This document shows positions 1-10,533 of a stretch of DNA of 39,709 bases, piece after piece. Position 1 is the stretch's first letter. Each line of letters starts with the position of its first letter. This stretch comes from Diphasiastrum complanatum (Eukaryota; Streptophyta; Lycopodiopsida; Lycopodiales; Lycopodiaceae): NCBI GenBank assembly GCA_029204225.1, contig MU835368.1, forward strand, positions 1 to 39,709, in the 5' to 3' direction. A program made the translations under genes and the position numbers. The notes beneath the pieces are model-generated. The model ran no database searches. It worked only from the letters and a program-made list of their open reading frames with translations, and was not told where the DNA came from.

Positions 1-242
1 AGAATTTTAAACACCTTCAAAACATAACAAGTTTCAACATTTCAAACAAGTTTGATTGCTATTTTGTGCAGGCACATTGGTAATGGGTATAACAAACCTG
101 AGCCTACAATCATAGTACACACTCCACAATCATTGATCTATTAGATTCAAATAAAACAAAGGTTACCAAGATATTCTGACACAATAAATAAATAGCAATA
201 TGAAGGGCTAAGGGAACATATCCAAATTCCGGCTCTACCCAC
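1..242 (-). other. Partial intron 4 of the glutaredoxin-DEP-DUF547 gene
   Basis: The minus strand reads CAG|GTGGGTAG at 243/242, a good splice donor directly after the last recognisable DUF547 codons. No protein similarity to the rest of DUF547 is visible from here to the window edge. The remaining DUF547 exon or exons should therefore lie outside the window. Confidence 0.6.
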
Positions 243-533
243 CTGAAGACGTGGATCCTTCAAACCAAAAGGCTTTGTTAAAGTGTAGGGTGAACGCTGA
301 TTGGCACGAAGTATCCCATTCTGAATAGCAGAAAGGGAGTATGGATATCCTCCAAAACATATTGGAAGTCCCAAAATAGCCTCATCCGCTCTATTGCTCC
401 ACTTGGATCCCCTAGTAGTATGGTTGCATGTATGACCATTGAGTTGAAAAGGTTGATGAATAGTGCCAATTTCTCTTCCCTCGTCAATATCTGTAAGTCA
501 ATTCTTTGAAGCTCCTCAGTCATTTTGGCATAT
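243..533 (-). CDS. Exon 4 of the glutaredoxin-DEP-DUF547 gene: first part of DUF547, with an apparent 1-nt frameshift
   Basis: This exon encodes the start of DUF547, a plant domain of unknown biochemical function. The acceptor TTCAG at 534-538 and the phase (AG from exon 3 plus A here gives AGA, Arg) join it cleanly to exon 3. Family hallmarks are visible: ELQRIDLQ, LTREEKLALFINLFN, MVIHATILLGDPSG and IERMRLFWDFQYV in one frame, then GGYPYSLSAIQNGILR and KPFGLKDPRLQ in another. The switch falls at about 352-357, where the minus strand has a TTTT run. Relatives read Tyr-Val-(Ile/Val)-Gly-Gly here, so one base appears to be missing. It could be a sequencing indel at the homopolymer or a real disabling mutation. 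The donor is at 243/242. Confidence 0.85.
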
Positions 534-934
534 CTGAACATTCACCCAATAAAAAAAAATAAGAAAACCATAATCAGGTCATAGAGTCATCTGCAATATA
601 TAATCTCTCCAACTAGAGTTTGACTGTTTCCAGCCTAAGGAGCTATCATTTCTATAATTAGCACAAGGGAGACTATTCATCCTCTTGAAAGGACATCCAA
701 TGAAAATAATTGAGTAACCTTTTTTTGTTATTTTTATCAACAGTCCAGAGAAAGGTACCAGGGACTAGCATCTAACTTGCAGGAAACACCTAAATCATCC
801 AGACTCAATTTGATACAAGAAACGACACAAGAATAAAATTTTAAATTTCCACTGGCGAACATTGACAAACAAGGACATTTGAAGATTAAAGTCGTATTGA
901 AACTTTCTTGGAACCTCATCAAGGTCAGATGTAC
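534..934 (-). other. Intron 3 of the glutaredoxin-DEP-DUF547 gene (401 bp)
   Basis: Donor AAG|GTACATC at 935/934 and acceptor TTCAG ending at 534, with matching phase on both sides. Nothing else is recognised inside. Confidence 0.8.
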
Positions 935-1168
935 CTTCTAAACTCTTCACTCCTGGATATACCCCGGTAATTTACATGTTTGCCATCTTCAGACACATGA
1001 GTTTCATAGATTGCAAGAATAAGCTCCATCAGCTCCTTTCCCACTTCATGTGCTGGGTGAGGCTCCAAATCATTTGTGATTCCAAGAAAATTATAGCACT
1101 TTGTGGAAACCACAGGATCGTGTTCAAGGAATCTATAAAAATTATTCCCATCCTCGAATAGATGTTCC
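935..1168 (-). CDS. Exon 3 of the glutaredoxin-DEP-DUF547 gene: end of DEP and linker to DUF547
   Basis: The exon is 234 nt with acceptor CTCAG at 1169-1173 and donor AAG|GTACAT at 935/934. It begins with one base that completes a Gln codon split from exon 2. It reads EHLFEDGNNFYRFLEHDP, the typical C-terminal end of the plant DEP domain, then VVSTKCYNFLGIT, and a linker with HEVGKELMELILAIYE, VSEDGKHVNYRGISRSEEFR that leads into DUF547. No stop interrupts the frame. The domain order and the short distance to exons 2 and 4 leave little doubt about the assignment. Confidence 0.88.
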
Positions 1169-1309
1169 CTGAGATTTAAAATTATGTTAGCCTTTGATGA
1201 GTGTTAATCCACCTCTTTAAGTATTCTGAAAATCGCTTATAGTTCTGCATGCATGACTAAGATGTGCTCGGATTGATACATGCAAAAGTCTTTGGGTTGA
1301 AATCCTTAC

Positions 1310-1365
1310 TGTAGGACATGATGGAAAAAATGTTTGGCAGCGAGTTTTCTCCCATAATCAACAGC
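1310..1365 (-). CDS. Exon 2 of the glutaredoxin-DEP-DUF547 gene: 56-nt micro-exon in DEP
   Basis: This micro-exon has acceptor CACAG at 1366-1370 and donor CTACA|GTAAGG at 1310/1309. It encodes AVDYGRKLAAKHFFHHVL plus two bases of a split codon. It follows exon 1 in phase 0 (LSRIE then AVDYGRK) and supplies exactly the missing central helix of the DEP domain. Together the three pieces make a contiguous DEP sequence, which is the strongest evidence that exons about 9 kb apart belong to one gene. Confidence 0.85.
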
Positions 1366-3240
1366 CTGTGAATCAGAGTACATCCGATTTTACAAGACAC
1401 GTTAGACAAAGAGACCTAATTTCAACGTGGCAAAAGAAAAGACTTTGCAACAAATAGAGCATGTACATTTTCTTCTTGAAAATCAAAAACTTTCCAGACA
1501 GTCAGACCATAAAAGAGATCAGACAATTGACACTAAAATTTGTGAATTAGCAACAGAAAATACACACATTATTCTGTGCTGAAGATTGCCCCAGCAATTA
1601 AAGTATATCAGCTCTCTATGATGCACCTTATAATAGAACATATAAGCAGATTATTTATGCATAGCCCTTCAGAGATTTGACATCTCTGAAGAGCTGTCTT
1701 CATGCTATCTTGATGTAATTTGACAAAAAGTTAAACTGATATGATGGGTAATCATTTCTTTGTTCCATTTGGTGTAACCATCTGATTATCAAACAAAGTC
1801 ATATTGATGGTCGTGCAGTCATTATCTTGGTGATATGCCTGTTGATGCAACTTCACTGCAGATTCAGGATACTTGATTTTAGCTACAGCTAACACATGTT
1901 CTTTTCTTAGTGATAATCTTCTCCCAATAGTTTGACTGTCGTAAGCCTTGCTTCCAATTTTGGAACTAGCGCACATTATGATATTCAGTGTCTATTAAAA
2001 ATGTTCCCAGAGAATACTAGACATACCTGCTTGGTGAGGTCACTTCCAGGAGACTCGTCAAAAAATTCATAAGAAGTAAATCTGCATGCTCAGAGAGGAA
2101 ATGCAGCCCTAATTCAAAAATTTTGAGGACAAAAGTTCTGACGTTAAAAGGAGGGGTATATTGTGACTTTGACACAATATAAAAAGGTGCATTGCGCTTT
2201 ATTTTCAGAAAAAGCTTTGTGTTTCCTGGCGCGCAGCAACTGCGGCCTGCGAAAAGCTCACTTTCATGAAATAACATGAAAAATCATAATTGAAACCATA
2301 GAAGCCCATTTTGATTTATTTTTGGGCTCCACAAATTGTTCTGCATCTCAAGAAACAAGCTAGAGATGTAGTTTCTTCATTCTTTGTGACTTCTATTTCA
2401 CTGTCAAAAGCATCTCCGTTCCCTCAGTTTTCAGTGTTATTTTTTCAGTGTTATCCTCAGTTTTCACTTTAGTTTGCATCCCTTTCATCCTATCTCTAGA
2501 AGACTACAGATTGGTGATGCATAAGATGATGTTTCCATATCTTGTCGTTAAAGGTCTACATTCTTGAAATGATTGTATTGAAACAATTGAAAGCACTGCA
2601 GTATTTTGCATCGTGCTTTTATGAACTTTGCAAAGTCTATCAGATTTTAGCCACATGGCCACCTCGAATCAGAATTATGAATGGAACTACAATATATCTT
2701 ATACTTAAAAACAGCTGAGAGAGTTCATAAGGATTTCATAGAAAAAGTGCTGATGACTAGAGATATCCTCTTAGCCTGACATCATCTTAGTCTGAACAGC
2801 AATATTGTTGACTCCATGCATTAACAATAGACCAATCAGAAACGAACAAACAGAAAATATTTACAAAAATAAGCTTATCTTTTCTTTTTAGCCGAAAAAT
2901 GCTATCTCTATAAAACAAGGGGCCCCTACTTTAGAAGGGTGTTAATCCTAGTAATAACAGTGACAAAGTTCCCCTTCTATTTCTTTGACGATATTTCAAA
3001 GAAACTTAGGCTGCCCTGAGATTTGAATTTATAACTTCAAATAATGCATGAGATCTCTCAAATTTTTCTTGACAGAGAATTAATTACTGAACTCTTCCAA
3101 TCTATGGAAAATAGGAGTCTGTAACTTGCTTTCTGTCCAAAGCATTCTTCTAGCACATCTCATAGAAAGTAATCTGAATCAGAACTCAGGGGAGGTTCTA
3201 CAAGCAAAAGGAACCATTGATAACACCCTTAAAATGGCAG

Positions 3241-3380
3241 CCTATAATATATATGTAATACAATATTGTACTACATATAATATGTATATAATACAATATT
3301 GTATAAAAGTTTGTATTACATATAATATTGTATACTATATTATATAAAATATTATACAATATGTATTAATGTATATAATA
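3241..3380. repeat. AT-rich quasi-tandem stretch
   Basis: Repeated words such as TACAATATTGTA, ATATAATATGTATA and TATACTATATTATA follow one another for about 140 bp. Several are self-complementary, so the tract can fold into AT-rich cruciforms. It lies directly left of the GC-rich palindromes. Confidence 0.7.
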
Positions 3381-3389
3381 TCATAAGTT

Positions 3390-3455
3390 CCCCACGGCAC
3401 AGGTGCCGTGGGGGCTGGGTGCCGTACCACGGCACGTGTGCCGTAGTACGGCACC
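3390..3455. repeat. Two GC-rich near-perfect palindromes built from GTGCCGT/ACGGCAC
   Basis: The first palindrome pairs CCCCACGGCAC (3390-3400) with GTGCCGTGGGG (3403-3413) around a 2-nt loop. The second pairs GGTGCCGTAC (3418-3427) with GTACGGCACC (3446-3455) and continues inward as CACGGCAC against GTGCCGTA with one mismatch, giving an 18-bp stem. The core word occurs six times in 66 bp. It lies about 200 bp left of a hAT-like transposase fragment, so it may be a transposon terminal or subterminal region. That link is inference. Confidence 0.75.
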
Positions 3456-3655
3456 TGTATTTTTTATTTTTATTTTTATTTTTTTATAATATCCTAATCT
3501 TGTTTAAGGGTTTTATAACCTGAATTTTTTTAGTTTAAGCGTTTTTGGGAGTGGAGGCTGCTAGGAGAGTCTGAGATTTTGGAAGTGGTAGAGCATGGGG
3601 AGAGAGAAAATCTGCAGGGTAGAGAGAGAAAAAGCGACCTAGTATCATTCGGGAG

Positions 3656-3901
3656 ACTATTGAGGAGGTTGGCCCTGCCAACGTAGTTCAGGTGGTGACT
3701 GACAATGCCACCAACTGCGTGAATATGTCCAGACTACTCACGGCTCAGTCCTAGCATTGTGTGGACCCTTTGTGCAGCACACAGCATTGATCTAGCTATG
3801 GGGACATTGGTAGACTGCCATGGGTTCGGCACATCACTCAGATGGCCTTGTCCGTCGTGACATTTGTGGTCCGGAAGAGGAAAGTACTTGCCTTTTTTTG
3901 A
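3656..3901 (+). pseudogene. Remnant of a hAT-type (DUF659-like) transposase
   Basis: Three frames together spell a piece typical of plant hAT transposases: TIEEVGPANVVQVVTDNATN with CVNMSRLLTAQ, then after a 1-nt shift WTLCAAHSIDLAMGTLVD, then after another shift HITQMALSVVTFVVRKRKVL. The VVTDNA.NC and CAAH.IDL motifs match the DUF659 region that precedes the hAT dimerisation domain. A TAG stop and two frameshifts show it is dead. No N-terminal BED finger or C-terminal hATC domain is visible nearby. It sits in intron 1 on the strand opposite to the host gene. Confidence 0.65.
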
Positions 3902-4527
3902 GGTATGTTCCACATTTCATTGTTAAAAGTTGGTCTTTTATAGATTAGTAAGCCTCCTATTTCATAGAAGAAATTCCCTTTTCCCATACCACCAGTTCTC
4001 CCTTCTCTACTTCTAGATCTATTTAGCTCAAGATCAATCCCCCAAGAGTCTCACCCCCAAGCCATGGTAAGTGAATGATGAAAAAGGAGAGGAAACCAAT
4101 AACAAAGTTGTCAAAATGGGAGTGTAGAATGGGCCCCCCCCGAGTTCCTATAGGAAATATACAGCCACCAAGGGTCTGTGCGTGATGGATGCGACGCCCA
4201 GGGTCCACCCTATAGATATTACAAATTACAATTTAAATTAGGCAAAGGGATTCAAAGTACATGATAGAACAGATCTATCTATCTGGTTGGATATTTTTGT
4301 AGTAGGTTGTTCACTAGTAGTGATTGATCCCCAACAGCTTACTTGTCAGGGAGACATCTTCCTTGACCTTCAATAGATGGGCATTGGGTTTCTATTCGAG
4401 TACAATGATCCTTTATTGAGGTTCTCTTATCTCGATTTCCATGCCAAGGCTGTATCACATCATATAGTAGACTACAAGAGCATTTTGTGTTTGATGTTGC
4501 TTCTTTTCTACATTGTCAAAGGCTATG
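3902..4527. other. Unassigned intronic sequence
   Basis: Low-complexity and unique sequence between the hAT remnant and the gypsy LTR. I see a C8 run at 4133-4140 and no coding potential that I trust. Confidence 0.5.
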
Positions 4528-5189
4528 TGTCACGTCCACGTCTAGCATTCGGGACAGTCCTAAGGTGGATATTCAGTTTTCCAGGTCAATTGAGTTGATT
4601 ATTTATGCCTAGGATGAATTTCAATTCAGGCCAATTTTAAAACTAATAACCTTAAGAGGACCCATGCACTCACATCGTGACATGTGGAGCAGTGCATATG
4701 GCTAAGTCACCAAAAATATTGCAAATTACAATGTGAATATGAGTTATAGTGACTAATTCCTAAGATGGCTAAGGGGAGGGTCCCATGAGAGTCCTAAAAA
4801 GTAGAGAGGGTTGTCGATCAACATGACACGTGTCATATGCTCACTTGGACACTTGGTCCAATGCATGAGTGACACTTATCGGACAGGTCAACAGGACATG
4901 TGTCATAGGCTCATTGGGACACTTGGTCCAATGTATGAGTGACATGTTAAACAGTCTACCTACTGGCTAGCCTTGCCTATGTGTCAGTACACTGCCAAGT
5001 GCAAGTGTCAACTGTGCATGGAGTTTGTCATGTGTCGACGTTAGATGGGTTCCAGGTTATGGGTGGGTGCTTGCGGAGATATAGTGTGAGCTTTGCCAGG
5101 CATTCCCTATCTTATTCCTATGCGGCTATGGTTGGGAGGAGACTTGCAGCAAAGCTCTCATGTTTGCTTGTTGATCTATGTACATTTGC
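4528..5189 (+). repeat. Left LTR of the gypsy chromovirus (3' end missing)
   Basis: From the TGTCACG start it aligns with the right LTR through shared blocks such as GGTCCCATGAGAGTCC, GACACTTGG.CCAATGTATGAG, AGACTTGCA.CAAAGCTCTCA and TTGATCTATGT.CATTTGCT. It stops at 5189, about 18 bp before the inferred end of the right LTR, where a deletion joins it to RT. Confidence 0.75.
4826..4944 (+). repeat. Tandem 49-bp duplication with palindromic CACGTG inside the gypsy LTR
   Basis: Copies at 4826-4874 and 4896-4944 share GTGTCATA.GCTCA and GGACACTTGGTCCAATG followed by ATGAGTGACA. The first sits on a perfect 14-bp palindrome ATGACACGTGTCAT (4823-4836) with a G-box core. The right LTR keeps diverged versions around 7666 and 7739. 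Confidence 0.7.
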
Positions 5190-7442
5190 TGCCTTCAAAA
5201 CTCAATTCGGTCACTATGAGTACCTTGTGATGCCAATTGAGTTGACAAATGCCCAGCTACATTGATGATGAAGATGAATGATGTGCTCATACCGTATATG
5301 AGTAAGTTTGTCGTAAACTTTGTTGATGACATTTGGACTTACAGTGCAAGTGAGGTCAAGCTATTGACTCACCTTAGAACTATGTTGTCTAAATTGAGAG
5401 TGGAGAACCCTTTATTCACCAATAGTAAAAAAAGTGAATTGTTTAAAATGACTCCACTTAGAAACTATGTTGTCTAATTTGAGGGAGGGGAGAACCCTTT
5501 ATTCACCAATAGTAAAAAAAGTGAACTGTTTAAAAAGGAAATAGTGTTTCTTGGTCATATCGTGTACGTGTCTGCTGATGAGTTAGGCCAGATCCTAAGA
5601 AGGTCGCTATGATCGTTGTGTGGCATGTGCCAGCTGATTTGAGAGCCCTCCCCTTCTTTTCTTGGATTGGCGGTATTTTATAGAAAGTATGTTTCAGAGT
5701 ACTATATTGCAGCACCTTGACTAATTTGACTCAAATAATTTTGTGAGCAGACTGAACTGCAGCAAGCAAGCTTTGATCAGTTAAAACAGCTATTGTTGAG
5801 TGCGTCAAAGATAGTAGACTCTCAAAAGCCCTATGTCATTGATACGGATGCAAGTGACATTGTTGTGGGAGCGGTTCTGATACAAGAGGGTAGGCATGTG
5901 GCTTCAAGAGCAAGAAGCTCAACCCTACGCAGAAAAATTACCCAACTCATGATCCATACAGATCTTAGAGGCCGGCAAGCCAGATGATCTGAGCTCATGC
6001 AGGAATTCCTAATCGAGATTCAGTACCAGAAAGGTGCCGAGAAACGTGTAGTGTATCAGATGTCATTTGTAGTCATTGAAAAATGACTTACTGTCTAAGA
6101 TAAGAAAGGCTCAGTAGAAAGATCCTCACTATAAGAAAGTGGAACAGGAAGTTAGTCATGCCATGCAAAGTCTCAAGAGGAGAGCTCTTCTACCCTAGTT
6201 TGCACTTATCTCAAGTATCCATAGAAGATGGAATAGTGATGGGAAATGTTAAGGCTCTTATTCCGCTTGTGAGGTGTTGCGAAAGAGGATCTACATCTCT
6301 GTCACGATAGCCCTAGTGCCAATCATCATGGTGTGGATAGGACCTATGAGTTGATACGACGTAACTTCTAGTGGTCTAGACTTAAGAAAGAAGTAAACAA
6401 TTAACGTCACACATTGTTCTTAACAGTCAGGTTAATAAGGCTGAAAGGATTTGAGTGCCTGGGTTACTACGCCCTTTACCTATACCAGAAGGGAGATGAA
6501 GTATCTCCCATGGGCTTTATTACATATTTACCACGTATAGAGCATAGCATAATGCCATTCCTATTTATGGTTGAAAGACTCACTAAAATGGCCATTTTAT
6601 CCCAGCTAATAATAGATTGATGCACTTGGTACAGTGATTTGCTTATGCACATGTAATCGGACTTCATGGATACCTAGATGCGTTGGTGTCTGACAAAGAC
6701 TCGTTTTACTAGCATTTTTGACTGCAGTATTGAGAAGTTAGAGGTGCAATCGAAAATGAGTAGTTCTAATCATCTTGAAACATATGGACAAACCTGAGAG
6801 AGTCAATCAAACTTTGGAACACATACTTTAGGGCATATGTGAGTGAAAAGCAAATGCACATAGGAGCATTACCTACCATTGTTGGAGTTTGCCTACAATG
6901 ATAAAAAGAATGCATCTACGAAGATAGGTCCTTTCGAGCTAAATTATGGTTTTAGACCAACCAGTCCAGTTGGTAGTTACTATAGGTATGCCTCATAAGA
7001 CACCAAGTGCTATGAAATTTCTAACTCACATGCAATAGATGTTGGAGTTAGCACAGGTTAAAGACAGGGAAGTGTTAAAAGTTGTCACCTGGGTACCGTG
7101 GACCTTGGAAAATTGTTTAAAAAAGATTAATAGTGTTGCTTATGATTGGATTTGCCTATTGATTGTAAGGTTCATCCTGTTTTTCATGTTTCATACTTAA
7201 AAAAAGGTTATACAAGACCAGATAACTTGTTGGCTGATGGCCTTGTATTGTTTCAAGAGCATGGGGAGGTGGCATGGACCAACAAGAGTATTGGACTGTA
7301 GGCAAAGACGATTGCGAAATCGTTTGCTCCGTGAGTACTTGGTTGCATGGCATGGACAAACCTCTCAGTGATGTAACCCGGGAGATCGAGCATGGGTTGC
7401 ATGCACAGTATCCAAACTTTGCCATCGAGGACGATGTCATCC
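5190..7442 (+). pseudogene. Decayed gypsy pol: RT, RNase H, integrase, chromodomain
   Basis: This is the dead polyprotein of the chromovirus. RT is entered at FKTQFGHYEYLVMP (5201 on) with FVDDIWTYS in place of the usual YLDD box and FLGHIVY near 5547. RNase H shows PYVIDTDASDIVVGAVLIQE (about 5830). The integrase zinc region reads HHGVDRTYELIRRNF (about 6324), and the core starts with FITYLPRIEHSIM and VERLTKMAIL (about 6510). VHPVFHVSYLKK (about 7171) leads to a chromodomain-like stretch with LDCRQRR and REYLVAWHG, ending in HAQYPNFAIEDDV. Many stops and frameshifts are present. A domain-level assignment is safe; exact ends are not. Confidence 0.8.
5373..5536 (+). repeat. 84-bp tandem duplication within the gypsy RT
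   Basis: Copy 1 (5373-5448) and copy 2 (5457-5536) share CTATGTTGTCTAA and AGAACCCTTTATTCACCAAT followed by AGTAAAAAAAGTGAA. Only one copy corresponds to the family, so it arose after the element inserted. Confidence 0.8.
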
Positions 7443-7456
7443 GAGGAGGGAAGGGA
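7443..7456 (+). other. Polypurine tract of the gypsy element
   Basis: GAGGAGGGAAGGGA lies immediately before the TGTCAC start of the right LTR, the expected site for plus-strand priming. Confidence 0.7.
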
Positions 7457-8032
7457 TGTCACATGTACTTTGAATCCTTTGCCTAATGTAAGTTGTAAAT
7501 TGTAATTATTAAATCGTAAATGGCTAAGTCAGCCTTGGAGACAATTGTAAATAAATATCAGTTAAAATGACTAATTCTAAGACGGCTAAGGGGATATTGG
7601 GTCCCATGAGAGTCCACTGGACTGACCTCAAAAAAGTAGGGAGGGGGAGGGTTGCAATCAACATGGACACATGTCATATGCTCACTGAGACTCTTGGTCT
7701 AGTGCACTTGTCGGATGGTCAACGAATGGATCCACAGGACGTGTCATATGCTCATTGGGACACTTGGACCAATGTATGAGTCACACGTGTCAGACAGTCT
7801 ACCTACTAGTAGGGCACTACCAATTGGCAAGTGTTGACAGTCATGAGTTTGCCATGTGTCTTTGACATTATGATGTGTCAAGGTTAAGGGGTGCTTGAGG
7901 GGATATAGTGTGAGCCTTGCCAGGCATTCCCTATCTTATTCCTATGCAACTACGGCTGGGAGGAGACTTGCAACAAAGCTCTCATGTTCACTTGTTGATC
8001 TATGTGCATTTGCTTGAGATAATAAAGTGACG
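7457..8032 (+). repeat. Right LTR of the gypsy chromovirus
   Basis: Starts TGTCACATG after the purine tract and aligns with the left LTR until TTTGCT at about 8013. The end at AAGTGACG is inferred from the inverted match to TGTCAC. Confidence 0.7.
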
Positions 8033-10005
8033 AATTTCTAGGTATTTGTGTAATTACTTAGGGTTTTGTGAGCTTGTGTGCAATAGTTTTTGTTCCCCTA
8101 GGTGAAGTATAGAGCTTATTTGTCCTCAATTTACATAGAAGCTCTGCCTTCCAAATGGATGAAAGCTAATTGGCTCTTCTATATATCACTCTTCAAGTAC
8201 ATTCCAAGATGTGTTTCAAGCTTAGCCTAGTTCTTTAGAATCTCCATCACATAGACCAAAATACATACGGTATCCTTAAATCATGAAAAGTGAAGCCTAG
8301 ACAATCCGGAATGAAAAGTGCAACTAGCATACGATCAAAGGAGGATATAGATGAAAGAAAAATAAAACCATGATCGTTCATAATAGACTTTGTGCTGAAG
8401 ATTGATATAACCGTTGCAACATATCCTCCATAAATACATATCTGTAATTGTCCAACATAATTTGCATCTCTTACATATGTCCATTACGACCATTCGACTA
8501 TGTCGAGTGTCCACGTAACCATCCATTTGCACTATTATGGATTCCATAAGTGTACCAAAAGATGAGTATGCAACCATCATAGTATGGATCAATAAACTAT
8601 AGGCAAAACAATTCCCACTAGCTGGTCAACTAAATGATGAAATCCCTCAACGGAACTCTATGTAAGCACTACTTATTGTCCCTCCAAGCTAAGCAACAAA
8701 ATAACATTGCGCAAGCATGATAATTTTAAAATTTGCTAGAATCTGCTCAATGAAATGAAAAAAAATCACTCGATGATAGCCTACGATGGTGCTATACTCT
8801 TTGCCACCAAAGAAATCAAATAGGTGTCCTTGCTATGTATGAGTGTCATCAAGGAAATGGTTGTTAATGGCAGGTAACTATAAAAGACCATACTCAAAAT
8901 GTATCTATTGTAACTTGCATGTTGTGGATGTAAGCAAAACCAGTAGAGAAGTGCAAATTCGATAAAGAGCTCATAATATCCTAGAATAAAGCTATTGCGA
9001 CCAAAAACTGCAGAAAACCATGACTTGTTGCTTCTTGAAAACTACTTCACGCCAATTTTTCTTTCTTAATAGGCCCCAAATCTGGTTTCAGGTTGTCTCT
9101 CTCAACCAAACGGGACCGTTGAAGGAAGGCTGATGGTGGCTCAAGATCAAGTCAACGAGAGGATTGGAATGGGAAAAGGGGGGGGGGGGGGGGGGGGGTG
9201 GTTCTCACGATAAGCAATCAATATCATATGACAACCCTTGGATGGAAAAAACCAACGTAATAGCAAGCTTCAAATTCATTCCTATCAAGGATGGACTAGA
9301 TGTACCTTTCTTGGTCAGTTATGGTTGCCAGTGGCTTTACTCCTCTAATGAATAGCTAGATTTTCCCTCAATAATCAACGATAGATATGCACATTTCTCC
9401 CACTCAAAGATGGACTCTCTCAGCCATGGAAGGTGCTGTTGTAAACAAGATCACATAAAAAGCATGTGGCCAAAATAGAGAACAAATGACGAAGCAGAAA
9501 GCAATCTCCAACTACAAATACTAAATGAATATCAAGGACTACCAATGATAGTAGCGGCATATTCCAAGAAATAGATACCAACCTTCTACAAGAAAAGCAC
9601 CAAAATAATCAACTGCCAAACGGCCTCGTATGCCCTTTAATTATAATGTCTGTGGACATCCGCAAGGTTTCACTCTAGAGGGTAATACTGATCAGGACTA
9701 ACATTGGCCCAAATGTAAAGACTATCTGCAAGCTACTAAAAAGTACAAATGAAAACACAAAGCATGTGAGTCCACAATGACCCTATGGGTCCAACTCATA
9801 AGGAACTATATGACAGAATTTCTCAGGGGTCCAAATGAAGTAGTACAATGGAGATAATTTTCATATAACCTACATAACAATTACTAATCACGAGCAAAAG
9901 GGTGCTGATAAAATGCAAACTTGAAATTTTTTATATGCTTATTTATCACTCACAGCCATTGCATGGCAATTGGAAATATGAATATTAAGATACTGATCTT
10001 CATAC
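8033..10005. other. Unassigned intronic sequence with a G21 run
   Basis: I see no protein motif that I trust on either strand. A run of 21 G residues lies at 9178-9198 and creates a false polyglycine reading frame. The composition resembles old transposon sequence, but no element type can be named. Confidence 0.5.
9178..9198 (+). repeat. G21 homopolymer
   Basis: Twenty-one consecutive G on the plus strand, C21 on the host gene's sense strand. It could form a quadruplex-like structure, and its length is likely to vary or be mis-sequenced. Confidence 0.95.
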
Positions 10006-10028
10006 TGTGTGTGTGTGTGTGTGTGTGT
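10006..10028. repeat. (TG)n microsatellite
   Basis: About eleven TG units in uninterrupted order, inside intron 1. Confidence 0.95.
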
Positions 10029-10533
10029 ATAAAATCCTGATTTGAGACCCTCAAATAGAGGGTCATGGAACCTTTTTTGGCCCCCAAAATGGACTTAAAC
10101 TAACTCACTGGTCTACTAGTGCACCATTGAGGTCTGTTGCAACTCATTTGAAGCAAGACCTTCATTTGAGATGTCTACTATTCATAATGTTGCTCTGAGC
10201 TTTGAATGACTATATGCATTGTAGCCGATTCTTATTTTACAGCATGGCTACAAATGGTCATTCTTTTAGACATAGAAGTAAAAAGTGAAATAATTTGACC
10301 CATTTCAACATGGGCAGAATGTTTCGAACATTTGGAGGATTCTCTCAACTGTTTGAAACGTATTTCAGATGTTCCACTTTTGGACATTTCAGACATTTGG
10401 TTGCAACTATGCGAGTCACATCAAAATCAGATGAACATGCTCATATAGAAACTGTTCAGAGATGTGAACCTTGAGATGAGCAAAGTTTGATGATTAATTA
10501 AAAAGACACAATTTGCGAGGACATTGTCCATAC

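Larger units (their letters stand above)
4528..8032 (+). mobile_element. Internally deleted Ty3/gypsy chromovirus in intron 1
   Basis: Two diverged long repeats (4528-5189 and 7457-8032) flank decayed pol sequence in the order RT, RNase H, integrase, chromodomain, which is the gypsy chromovirus order. Both LTRs begin TGTCAC; the right one is preceded by a purine tract at 7443-7456. The left LTR runs directly into the middle of RT at 5190 at a TTTGCT microhomology, so primer site, gag, protease and early RT are gone. The right LTR end is placed at AGTGACG by symmetry with TGTCAC, and no target duplication was found, so that end is approximate. Confidence 0.8.
1366..10533 (-). other. Intron 1 of the glutaredoxin-DEP-DUF547 gene (about 9.2 kb, transposon-bearing)
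   Basis: Bounded by donor GAG|GTATGG at 10534/10533 and acceptor CACAG at 1366-1370, both phase 0. It contains the AT-rich stretch at 3241-3380, the palindrome cluster at 3390-3455, the hAT remnant at 3656-3901 and the gypsy element at 4528-8032. I recognise no coding sequence in 1371-3240, 3902-4527 or 8033-10500 apart from simple repeats. Confidence 0.75.

Noticed and set aside
9164-9355. Polyglycine-containing ORF
   Set aside because: Produced by the G21 homopolymer.
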